Shown here: positions 25,101 to 36,350 of the stretch, piece by piece
Layout: each line of letters opens with the position of its first letter
Numbering within the stretch: the stretch's first letter is position 1
Program-made: the position numbers and the translations under genes
NCBI RefSeq assembly: GCF_000150275.1
Contig: NW_002060954.1
Coordinates: 1,082,074 to 1,146,073, forward strand
Direction: 5' to 3'
Length of the DNA: 64,000 nucleotides
From: Trichoplax adhaerens
Lineage: Eukaryota > Placozoa > Uniplacotomia > Trichoplacea > Trichoplacidae
The notes under the pieces: generated by a model
Told to the model about the DNA's origin: nothing
What the model saw: only the letters and a program-made list of their open reading frames with translations
The model's database searches: none

Positions 25101-26775
25101 CGTCTATCATGCACTGCTATTCGTAGCTCCAAAGTGCAATTTTTACATAGTACTCTAATACTGGACTAAACAGTAATACTTCCTACTTATTTTTAATTGC
25201 TCTCAGCAACCTCAAGTTAAAATTACTATATTTATAAATATTCCGGATACTGATATCTCACCAAAGAGCATGCTGTAATGCGAAACAGTATCTAATTATA
25301 CTGTACATCTACAGTATAATGTAGACAGTTCCATTAATGTATACTATAATATCGACTAATATGTAGCAATAATCGTACAAGAGAATTCTAAACTAAATTT
25401 ATAGTAAATTGTTAATGTAAAGATCCCGATATTGGTTGTTTGAATGTGATAATTTGCTCAATATCAACGCCATATTCTTAATTCGTATACTATTAGCAGA
25501 GTTTTAAGTTCAAATGAGAGAAATGGATTAATTGCGACATGCTGTACAAGCATTAATTGATAATTACAATAATGATCGAATATAACATCTTTAATAAAAT
25601 GAATTACGGTTGCAACTCTAACCAATGATGTATTAGCAATAGTAGCTTTGGTTGCCTTTTATAGTGATACACTCACTCAGATACAGGATATTGTCAGCTG
25701 AACATAGCTGATATATACGCAAAACAATAGTGGCTTTGGTCGCCTTTTATAGTGATAGAGTAGAGTATATTGTCAGCTGAGCATAGCTGATAGATATACT
25801 GTATGATTGTTCATCTCGTATTTTCGATGCTAATAGTGGCTGGCTTACTAAAGAATTTAGTTTCCAGATAATTAGCAGAAGAATCTTTAATCTAATACCT
25901 TACACTCGGCCAGTGAAATTTACATCATGTAGGAATGCTTCGCATTAAGATTTAGAATACAGTAGTTATTTGCTGCCGATCACAATATTTTTGATGAGAT
26001 TTGGTCAGTGAAATTCATGAAACGTACGTGTTACATTGTTAGAATTTAGCTAAACGAGAAAAGACTAGAAAGAGTAAATTAGCGAAACGTCGACTATCAT
26101 GATTGAGGAATGTCAACCTTGCAATTAATTTTTACATCAAGTCGATTAGATAATAATTACTGCGTGTAAAGATATAATATCGCGATATCTGCAAACGAGT
26201 ATGACACAGAATTCTTAATATAACAAGCCACAGATGTGTTCATACGAACATCTCAATTAATGACCAGCAATTATAATATACACATTTTAAATTATAATGT
26301 CTATAGCGACAATTAATAATTACTATTTAGCTCACTTGCATCGTGAATTCTATTACTCATTGTCCTAATAAGTTATAACACTAAGGCAAACATCGTTGCT
26401 AGACTTAGCTTTCATTACAAAGTAAGATACTTTCTTATGCTCATTTTGAAATACATCAGCCAGCAGTCATATGTATTAAAAAATTATGTTTAGTATCTGA
26501 TGCATCGATAACAGATATGCTCAGAAAATGAATTTTTCAATTTTTTATGGTAAGCGTTGTACAACAGAATAAGCCTCAACTGATAGCTAATAATTAATAA
26601 CAAGAAATTGCCAGCATTAGGTTTTGGAAAATATTGAAGATGTATTGATTGTTTTCGTCGATGAATTGATGCGTTTATTTCATAAATTCGTACTTGTAAA
26701 TTGTCTATTATACAAAATTTGAGGGCATGTGAGTATGATTAAAGAAACTCTAATTGTAATATAACAAATATACTA
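25101..26775. other. Convergent spacer between CCDC32 and ABHD12
   Basis: No exon is supported. It contains a two-copy direct repeat at 25638-25799; the rest is AT-rich sequence with scattered short inverted repeats and the two 3' UTRs. Confidence 0.45.
25638..25799. repeat. Two-copy tandem repeat of about 85 bp
   Basis: Copies at 25638-25718 and 25726-25799 share aatagtrgctttggtygcc, ttttatagtgata and ttgtcagctgarcatagctg in the same order, with a deletion in the second copy. The shared cagctgarcatagctg is a small inverted repeat. It looks like a local duplication. Confidence 0.8.
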
Positions 26776-29700
26776 TCAATACCTAATCATATCAGAAAAT
26801 CGATCAAATCTATGGATGTTATTATGCCCAAGCTGAGTATCATCGAGTTTTTCTAAGACAACTTTTCCTGAAGATGCTGGTCTTGATTTAGCAGCTTTAT
26901 ATAACTGCAAGCAACGGTAGAAATAATGCGAGAAATTATAATCAAATATTAAGTTATTATCCTACTAACAAGAATAGCAATTAACAAATGGCAAGTGCTA
27001 AAAAATCAATAATAGTGCAATCCAAACCTCCTCAGCCAAAGAAATTGGAATAACTGCGTCTTGATTTGCATGGATTATCAAAATAGGGCAATGCACTCCA
27101 CGAATCCTGGGATACGATCATTTCGGTTATACAAACTAAGTACTAATTACAGCTTATAGCCAAATATGTAAAATCGTTATTAAAGTACCTACCTTTCTTT
27201 AACCATGTATTCACCAGATACTACATTCAATACATTGGAATAATAGAATGGCAATATCTTAAGCGGCTGTTTAAAGATAGTAGCAAATATGATTAGAAGG
27301 TAGTGATGATTGCGTCATGTAAGTTATTGCTTACATATTGCAATTACGCCTAATAGACGAAAATATCTTACATTGTATTTAGATGCTTACCTTACTGAGT
27401 ATATGCCCATAGCAAGCTTCTTGTAGTGAAGAGAACGAACTTTGGATTATTACACCCTTTGGACATTCATCTGGGTATTCGAAAAATTAATTAACAGAAT
27501 TATATTTGATGATTCTTCAGCAAGAAATTAATTAAGGTGCAGTTTCGTTTAGTAACTCAAATAATATGACAAAGGTTCTCTTACCAGAGTCGCATAGGCG
27601 AGCTGCGACATTTACTGCAACACTGTTATAGTAGAAGGTTTATCATAAAGGAATCATTAAGATTTTTTAAGTACCGGAAAAGGGATTATTAAAAGTAATG
27701 ACAGTTCTAGATTGCGTAGTGCAACATTTTCATAATTATCTATTACTTAAAAACTTACGCGCCTCCCAGTGAATGACCATAAATATATATTGGAGATGAA
27801 CCGCTCCTCTGTTTAGTCCATTTCCACAATGATATTCCATCTTCAGTCAGGCCTAAGCAATAGATTTAATTAATAAAGATATTGGTATTTCTACAATCGA
27901 AGGTTGTATACAGTACGAGATCTATTTTTACTGGATATTATGGTACATTATACTATGTAAATCATACCTTCCTCTGAAGGAATTCCAGAAGAATCTTCGT
28001 ATCCTAATCAAGATCAAAAGCGATATATTTAAGCGATTACAATCTACATTTTAGTCTTCATATAGTAGAATTTTAATACGTAAAATTAGATGACAACCTC
28101 TGATATTATATCATCTGTATACGAAAGTACGATGTATCACAGCAATATCAGATAATAATGTCTTCTGTTAACAATCATAATCAATCGTTATTACCTCGAT
28201 AGTCAACTGTAACAACGTGGTAATCGAAGGAAGAAAATCTCTGTAGTTTACAAAAGCGGAAAGTCACTTAATATTCTATCGCCAGGAAATTTAAAAGGAT
28301 GTCCAAGATAAATTTTAAAATTCAAAGCAACTAACCTTATATATTTCTATCCTATGATAAGACGCTCTAAAAAATTTTACATGGAATTAATGGATATATT
28401 TATCATTAGCCAGATTAAATTCAAATGTTTAGTACAAATTTATATCTATTAAACGTTGTAGCAATAGCTTGTAATATTTCACAAACCAAGAATTACTAAC
28501 CTAGAGCCCGAATTACCATGGAAATAAATAAAAATAGGTTTGCCTGATTTCAGGCTATTATCGAAATCAATCTGGTCGTCCACAGTTGGAATCAAACTCT
28601 TAGGGAGAACGTGCCTAATTTAAGATATTGTAGGAGTATTATAAGTTATAATTTATGCGCCTTTAAATAAGACACCTTGCAGAGTGAAAGGTAATAAATT
28701 TACAGATTATATAGCAATGAGCATAACGTATGGTATTAATTGACCATGGATTTGACGTTTAAAGCAATCAAGAATACTTAGTAATGAGATAGAGAGTGCA
28801 CGACTATAGTATACGTCAGGAAACAATACTCTTCTGTATATTCTCTAAACATCGATGCGCGTACTGCTGGAGACTATGTGTTGCGTACTAATTATGGTTA
28901 CATCTCATGAGTAAAATGATACAACGTGCGAACACAGTTCCTGCTGTTCTTACCAAGCACCCAGGAATTCATTATCACTTGTTTTCACCATAAAATTTCT
29001 GGTTCCAGTCATGCCAAACTGTTGGGGCTGAGAAGCATTAGAAAAAGGTATACGAACTGTAGGAAGAAAATAAATGCAAAAGCTGGGCTTAATTATTAAG
29101 TCAAATTTGTAGTTTACATATTTGTACATATAAACTAAACTTAATCATTGTGCTACATGCGTATACTGTAGTCAAAATAAAAATCCTAATTTACTACAGT
29201 ATGATGAATATATGTGTGTACATACAGTAAATTGTAAATACGACATTATCACATACGCATATCATTCGATTTTGCACAGTCAACTGTTAAACACTTGACA
29301 TCATAAAATGTCATTCTAGCTGCCAGTGTTTGTGTTAGAACACATTCTCAGTTCAAGGTAATTACGATTTACTGGCAATTGATTTAAATTTTATGCAATA
29401 CAGTACAGGAATCGGTGCAACAACGTGCGTTGAACTCGATTTTTAAATTTAAAGGAATATCAAGAGGATTCGTAAGATTTCATTAGCATAATAATGTCAG
29501 CTGTACAGCACAGAGCTGGGTTATGCCTGTACAGCATGTTGTATCCCTCCTTACCGTAATGCATGTAGAGCAGATGTAACCGAAATGTCGGACTGCACAT
29601 AATAAGGAAGATGATAAAGGCATAGAACAGGAAGACAGAAAGGATTGCATAGGCTATCCTCCTAACGTACCGAAGAAAGTATGCAATTTAATAATACGTA

Positions 29701-30154
29701 CACAGTATGCTACAAATATCAAAATGATAGTACTGTAGTTGATAGAAAGAGAGCGATATTTTCGTATAAAGTACAGTTGGTGTACTGAGGCTAATATAAT
29801 AAGTGATCAGCCGATGTTGCAAAATTTAAAAATGTCTAAATTAGAAAGGGCTGTTGCTATTTTGTTTTTTTTCAAAACTTACAGTATTGCACTGTACGTA
29901 TACTGTATACATACCGTATAGTCGTATGTAATAACATCTAACATCTACGAAAGTCGTAAATTTATACTCCAAATGTGGTTCGTGAATCAATTATTAATTT
30001 TTCGGTAAACGGTATATAAGACGGACGGGTACCTTAAGCAATCGTTACCATTAGAAAGTTTTTCTTCTTCCTGTATTTTGTTCTCCATTCGCCTTCTGTC
30101 TAGGCGGTTGACATTATTAAGATCTGTTTGATCGTTTAGCTGGCGACGTTTCAT
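26776..30154 (-). CDS. ABHD12: ABHD12-like membrane serine hydrolase (lysophosphatidylserine lipase family)
   Basis: ABHD12 is a single-pass membrane lipase that hydrolyses lysophosphatidylserine. Exon 1 (30033-30154) starts MKRRQLNDQTDLNNVNRLD. Exon 2 (29671-29732) encodes a membrane segment, STIILIFVAYCVRIIKL. Exon 3 (28954-29056) gives VRIPFSNAS, like human FVRVP. These three and the next exon join in phase, giving GAWHVLPKS where human has GVWHTVP. Later exons give PIFIYFHGNSGSR (oxyanion region), FDYHVVTVDYR, GYEDSSGIPSEE and IYIYGHSLGGA with the nucleophile serine in GHSLG (near 27770). PILIIHANQDAVIP holds the catalytic Asp. The last exon has GHNNIHRF with the catalytic His, and the stop is at 26776-26778. 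The C-terminus is slightly shorter than in human. ABHD12 and ABHD12B cannot be separated on this evidence. Confidence 0.9.
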
Positions 30155-30651
30155 GATTGGCACTGCAATTCTTGGAGGGATTAATGAAGATAACGTTAGC
30201 TACAGCTCGATAACAACGTCGAAAATATTCGAAAGATTAAAGACCGAACGACTATTATAGTTCACAATATCAACATACAGTATCAAGCGATGGCAAATTA
30301 AAAATAATATATACCATATGCGGTTTAAATTTTATTCTACGGTGCACCTATTTTAAGAACTTAGGCGAATTTCTCCAAATAGGACGAGCCTAGTCAGCCA
30401 ATCGTGCAATGTTCTACTGTACACACTAGGTATTTTGTTGTGAAATAGTTACTGTTACCCTGGTCAAGGCGGTGCATAACCAGATTACCATTACAATTAC
30501 AGTACAATTAATACAAGCATTGTTCATGTCTTGGTCCAAGATATTTTTATCAACTTTTTAGTGTTGTCAAGAAACTAGTGTGATCATCACAGAGGTGGTG
30601 TTGACTAGTTACGAAATCTAGGTCTAGAATTGCTGGATGCATGATTTTGCT

Positions 30652-30691
30652 TTCGGCGATGGCTATAATAATAATTATAGCCATCGCCGAA
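30652..30691. repeat. Perfect 18-bp inverted repeat with 4-nt loop
   Basis: The left arm at 30652-30669 begins ttcggcgatggctataat and the right arm at 30674-30691 is its exact reverse complement, with loop aata. Flanks 20-25 nt outside the stem share gctgg in inverted orientation, so a longer imperfect hairpin of about 90 nt is possible. Confidence 0.9.
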
Positions 30692-31866
30692 TTCAGTTGT
30701 GCTTCAATGCCAGCTATAACAATTCACTATTGGTATTATAATTATTATTATTATACTGCTCTGTTGTACCATACTAAAGCACAGTATGGACATTGTACAG
30801 TATAGCAAGATACTATGGTAATGAAGTAAGTCCTAAATTGTACTTTCGTTTACTGTATTAAGAGGCATTGCAGTAATTCACACTACAAGCCATCAAGATT
30901 TTTTTCATCTTGTACAGTACATGCTAACAAATTTCCCAACACTAACTGCAAATACTATAAGCGTTATTGGACTTGATCCAATCGTTTCTTACAGTTAATG
31001 TAGAAGGAATTAGAAAGTTCGGTAGAGAAAGACTTTACCTTATTTGTGCTTATTAAATGGTGAACAGGATGCCGACAGGAAAGGATGAGGAAAGGCACGG
31101 ACTATTTCTGCAAAACTTACGTCGTCACCGACTTATCACAATCAATGATGGCAAGGCTTAATATGGTCAGAGTCTACATCGAGTCAAGACGTTGACTCTT
31201 AGACTCGTGCATGATGACCTTTTCTATTGTGACTTTTGGCATGTTATTGTTTTCAAAGTAATGCCTGGTTTCTGTTGGCCTGCTTAAGAGTCATGTGACA
31301 ATGCAATGAACACATCAAACAATGCAATCATCACTACGCTACTGAACGAACAATAGTTGCACGCAGGATTGAAAGGTTTTGTCCAAAGTTGGGCATGCCG
31401 TGGGCATTGCTGAACCACTTACTATTTGCAGTTCAACGGTACTTTTTATATTTTTGTGTTATTATTTTTTTTTTTATTTCAATAGCGGGAGTTCTTTGGC
31501 TGGTATTTGCAGTGTAAGTACTTCTTATCCTGCAATCGTTGTCATTTTCAACAATCCTTGCTAAGGAATTCCCGAAAAAACTTCCACCAAGGCATTGACA
31601 ATCAGAAAAGGAACACTTTTATGGCCTTATCATCTTTTGCTAGAGCTTTAGTACCCTAATTGTAGGATACTTTCAGGACGGACTTTAGTACAGCAAAACT
31701 CTAGAATATGTACTTGCGTGGTGTATCAAGTCCTTCAGTCTTATACAGCTCAATAGATCTCTGTATGCAACACTACATAGAATCGATTCCTAAAACTTGG
31801 AGCTTTAAAAATTAAAAAATTTTTTATAATAGTGGACCAGTAAACAATAGTAATATCCATCTGTAA

Positions 31867-31998
31867 TGTACTGTACAGTACAGTACAGTACTGTACTGTA
31901 CACTCAGGTACAATAAACGTCTCCGCATTTATGCGCAGGCGTATTCATGATGCAGAAAAACATTTTCTACATGTACAGTACTGTACTATGCACTGTAC
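31867..31998. repeat. GTACW array in the ABHD12/GINS1 spacer
   Basis: A dense run at 31867-31915 (gtactgtacagtacagtaca) and a short one at 31972-31998. It is midway in the divergent region, not next to a start codon. Confidence 0.75.
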
Positions 31999-32404
31999 AT
32001 TGGACTATTGGACTATTGGAAGAAGATATCGACTGATCACTCTTGGACGGACAGACCTATTCGGCCTCATTTCGTCCAAATATTGTTCTAAACGCTTCAT
32101 TATAACAGTACTTTAGTACGCAGATGGTCGATTTTACATTGACTAATTTTTTCTAAATTAGCAGTAAGTACAGTACAGTAATATTACGCTCAATCTTATT
32201 ATCCGTCACTAAGTTCTGCATGGAAATAGCTATGTAAGATCGTACATGGTATTTCAATTAACACCAATTTTTTAGAAAACAGACACGAAAGATCCATACT
32301 ACATTAAGTAGTCATATTTCGAAATTCACGGTCTCATTCGGTAAAATAAAAGTCCGTCTGTTGTCCATCTGGTCTGTCTGTATAGTAGTACAGGAGAGAA
32401 GTTC

Positions 32405-32525
32405 TTACCGTACTGTACAGTACTGTACTACAGTATACAGTACAGTACTGTACTGTACTGTACAGTGTACAGTGTACAGTACACAGTACTGTAGTCGAAG
32501 ATACCTTTTTTACAGTACTGTACAA
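32405..32525. repeat. GTACW self-complementary array upstream of GINS1
   Basis: About 120 bp of nearly uninterrupted GTACA/GTACT words, including tactgtactgtacagtgtac. It ends 100 bp before the GINS1 ATG. A smaller copy sits in GINS1 intron 1 at 32770-32825. Confidence 0.88.
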
Positions 32526-32624
32526 GTTGACTGTATTATCGCATTCAAAATCGAATAAGTTCACTTTTAATAATTTTAATTTTGCAGTAATAGCTAATCT
32601 TGAATCCCTGTATACAAGTATACA

Positions 32625-35600
32625 ATGTTGGCGGAGCAAGGCCTTGAATTAATTCGAGAGTTACAACGTGCAAGCGATTATGTCATACCTTCTTATAATG
32701 TAATTTTGGACGTAATACGTAAATTTAAATCATCTATTAATACTGTACTTTTATAATCTTATACTTATTTTAGATTACTGTACTGTAAATATACAGTACA
32801 GTACAGTGCAGTATACTACGGTATATTAACTCGTACGATCATTCGAATTATTAGGAGGATGGAATTAGGCAAGTCATTGAGGAAATGCAGAGCCTCTTTC
32901 AACGAAATCAGGAAGATGTGTTAGTACTATATTTATATTTATGTACGCCTTCTACTATTGATCTGATGTATGAATCAAATGAACATTACGCTTTATAAAC
33001 TATGTTGTAAAACTTTTACAATTTATCATTAATTTCAAAAATTATTTACGCGCGAACATTATCTGTTTTGCACGTCAATGTTGTGGACATTGAATTATCG
33101 AATTGCTCTATTGTAGCATCAAACTGCCAGAATAATTCAGATAGTAAAGTATGCCATGGTCTATCAAATTTCGTAATTATCATTTATTATGAAACCAATA
33201 TGGTATTTTAAGATGTCTTATCCATTTAGTCAGTCGTAGTGCGTTGTCTTACAGCCAATAAACTCATCAATTTTGGTAAAAATTGATGAAACTATGATCG
33301 CAAATTCCGTTACAATTGATTGCAGAAGCTAAAATTATATTCGCCCGCATATGTATATTGCCGTAGACTTATACAAATCTTACCGGCCATGTGTGTATAA
33401 GCGATCATATTTTACCATGTTTTGATTATTACATCTATACAGGCATATACATGTCTATAATCTCTACTATTCTTCCAATCCTAAGTAATTATCATCTGAA
33501 ATATACTCGAATTTAACGGACATTAATATTAGCGTAATAACACGAAACGAATCTACTACTGTATATTACTATACGTAAACTACTACTATATCTAGTTCTT
33601 ACTAAGTGTGTATTAATTCTCCTCAAATTTAGCTTAATCAAATCTGATTAAAAACTGATATGTACTAACCTTGCTTGTGATTTATGTATGTTTACAGTAA
33701 CGCCACTATTGCTGGTAAAAACGGCCTATTTTCTGCTATACAGCTACGACATGCTAGCCTAGAAAGAAATAAGCGGTGCTTACTTGCTTATGTGTAAGTG
33801 ATAACGTAGCAGTGCTATTACGAATTTTCAGATTGTAAATCAGAATAGAGTATATTTGTTAGCATCTAACCTTAGTTATTTGGCAGTTGTATCTGTTCGC
33901 TAATTAACACATAAGAATTTACATTCTATATTCTTATCGTACACGGTAAAATGTATTTACAACGGTAAATACATTATACGACAATATGCCTCATTCTAAA
34001 TAGTGCAATACAATTTTATGATCGCGGCCCAAATACAAAGTCCTATACTGTCTAAGTTATGTATTATGATGTGTTTTTATACAAATACTTAAAAGTTATG
34101 TAGTGAATCAATATTAAGAATACTAAAATGAGCTATCTTACATAATTATGACTATATAAAGTCTTGCCTAAGCAACTCACTTTAATATTATGGAAATACG
34201 TGTATATTGCACCACATATAACTCGTGAATCCTGCAGTCTTGTCGTTATGCATTAGTGTCTGCAGAGACCACCTGATCTATAATATCAGCTTTACTATAT
34301 TATTGGAGATGTTTATTATTGATTAGAAATAAATTTTTTGAGAATTAAAGCGAATTTATCCTACATTCGTCTAATTTTCGTGCAGCTATGAGAGAATGCA
34401 AAGACTTCGCCAGCTAAGGTGGGAATTAGGGAGTGTATTGCCTGCTCATGTTAGAGATAACCTGTGCGAATTGGAGGTAAAAGTATTTTAGCTAGATATT
34501 TTAATCCTTTATTACTTCTGATCATTTTTTATGTACATGCTCAATTACGATATGATGAGTAGTGCTTCAATGTCAACCGTGCTTAACTTATATAAAAGTA
34601 TAGTCTCCACCAATTCTACAATCGTGCGAGAATATAATTCTTGCAAGTTTTAAATTAAAATACAACGATCTTATTATCATTATTGTGAACTATATAACTG
34701 GGTGAAATTTTGGAACTATGTGTTACCCAAGTATAATGTAACTACATTAGCAATGTAATACTGCACAGCAGTGCAATATACCAATAATAGGCGTCAGATT
34801 TATATCTATTGTAAAGCTAAACAGTTATAATTTCTGATTACAATCCGATATGTTATATCTGCATACAATCTTTAACCATGTGGCACTATTTCATATTAAA
34901 TAGGGACGTTAAACCTCTAAGTAAAATAGATACGTAATCATGTAACTATTGTCTTTCAGGATTGTAGCGTGATTGATGCTTTCTATTTCTAATGGTATCA
35001 TACTATTCTCATGCTTCGTTTCTAACATGATGCAGTCACAGTATGCCAGCATAAGTAAGCTGGCATACCCTGAGCTTGATTGTTATAATTCTGCACTAAT
35101 AGCTACATTTTTTACTTTTTAATTACTAGAAACAATGGTTCACGAATTACAGTAAGTCTCTTGTGAAGTATATGAGATCATTTGGTGATATTGGATTGGA
35201 TTTAACCCAAGTAAATACATTAAGTATATTAACTATTTACTATACTCTATCTATAAAGTGTAAAGCATATAATTACGAATTATTAAGTAAGTTAAAATTT
35301 GTCTTTAGGACTTAAAGCCGCCAAAGTCTGTGTTTATTGAGGTAATCTAGTCCTGCAGTTTTCAACCTCATATATTACAATCCTGCATGGATGTCAATAT
35401 TTACGCCTAATGTATGAATTGTTTCAGGTGCGATGCCTACAGGACTATGGTGAATTCGTAACAGATGATGGTGATGTTATATCATTAAAAAGAAATACAC
35501 AGGTATGACTTGGAATTTAACTTGATAAGGTTCGGTAAATGCTCACTCAATTTCTGATTTGTGAACATTGGCGTAAGACCTACTGTGCTATCAAGATCAT

Positions 35601-35873
35601 GACTATTTCGTATTACAGTTGTGCTTGCATATGAATTTGATGATTACTAGTACGTATATAAAGTATCTATAAACTACTACACACTCATTATGTAATATCT
35701 TGTCGTCATATACGGGTAAGTTCCTGTGTACTATCTGTATCATACGTATGTAACTTATTTTCGCAAGAGCATTATGATTCATTGAATATTTAAAATTTTA
35801 ATTACAGCATTATATGAGACGGTCACAATGTGAGCATCTGATAAGGCAAGGAATACTGGAACACATTAATTGA
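32625..35873 (+). CDS. GINS1: GINS1 (PSF1), DNA replication complex subunit
   Basis: PSF1 is one of four subunits of GINS, the core of the CMG replicative helicase, acting in the nucleus at origins and forks. Eight exons: 32625-32699, 32855-32919, 33698-33793, 34386-34476, 35130-35210, 35309-35341, 35428-35502 and 35808-35873. They total 582 nt, or 193 residues (human 196). Matches to human PSF1 run end to end: ELIRELQRASDYVIP, EDGIRQVIEEMQSLF, IQLRHASLERNKRCLLAYVY, LRWELGSVLPAHVR, KYMRSFGDIGLDLTQDLKPP, EVRCLQDYGEF and CEHLIRQGILEHIN. The A-domain, linker and small C-terminal B-domain are all present. Every splice phase agrees. Introns 3 and 4 contain short perfect hairpins. Confidence 0.97.
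33950..33975. repeat. 11-bp hairpin in GINS1 intron 3
   Basis: Arms aatgtatttac (33950-33960) and gtaaatacatt (33965-33975) are exact reverse complements around loop aacg. Confidence 0.85.
35041..35068. repeat. 10-bp hairpin in GINS1 intron 4
   Basis: Arms gtatgccagc (35041-35050) and gctggcatac (35059-35068) are exact reverse complements around an 8-nt loop, 62 bp before exon 5. Confidence 0.88.
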
Positions 35874-36350
35874 AGAAAATGCGAATTTGTAATTATACAA
35901 TTCATGTCATATTGAATTTCTTTATCAATTTCTACTTAACTTTTTTCTTATACACTTCAAAAGTTGGTATACGAAATTTATTCGTAGTTGTATTGATAAG
36001 TTTGATTTCTATGCTTTGGTACTAAACTTTATTAAGTCCTTCACATTTATTAATCCAACATGACTGTAACGTTGTAAATAAGAAACATGATATGAAAATT
36101 ACTTGGTATCAGTAATTTAATAATAAGTAAACAGCACAGATCTTTCGTCAAAATATCATTGGTCAGGCTGCGGGTTAGAATAAGTAACATTTTAAAATTC
36201 ACTTTGAACTTGTAAGGATAACTATATTGTTCGAGATAATTTTCTTCCCTAAGTAATATAATCTAACTTAATAAACAATTTTCCACGTGTGGACCGTTGA
36301 TAAATGAGCAATTATTTATAAACCAGGTTCATAACTATTTTCAAAATAAA
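35874..36350. other. Convergent spacer between GINS1 and POMT2
   Basis: Under 500 bp, AT-rich, shared by two 3' UTRs. An AATAAA-like motif on the minus strand near 36343 could end POMT2. No other feature is seen. Confidence 0.4.

Larger units (their letters stand above)
30155..32624. promoter_or_regulatory. Divergent ABHD12/GINS1 intergenic region
   Basis: About 2.5 kb with no supported gene. It holds an 18-bp perfect hairpin at 30652-30691 and GTACW arrays at 31867-31998 and 32405-32525. A local stretch at 31.0-31.6 kb is less AT-rich. Small ORFs here have no recognisable domain. Confidence 0.55.
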
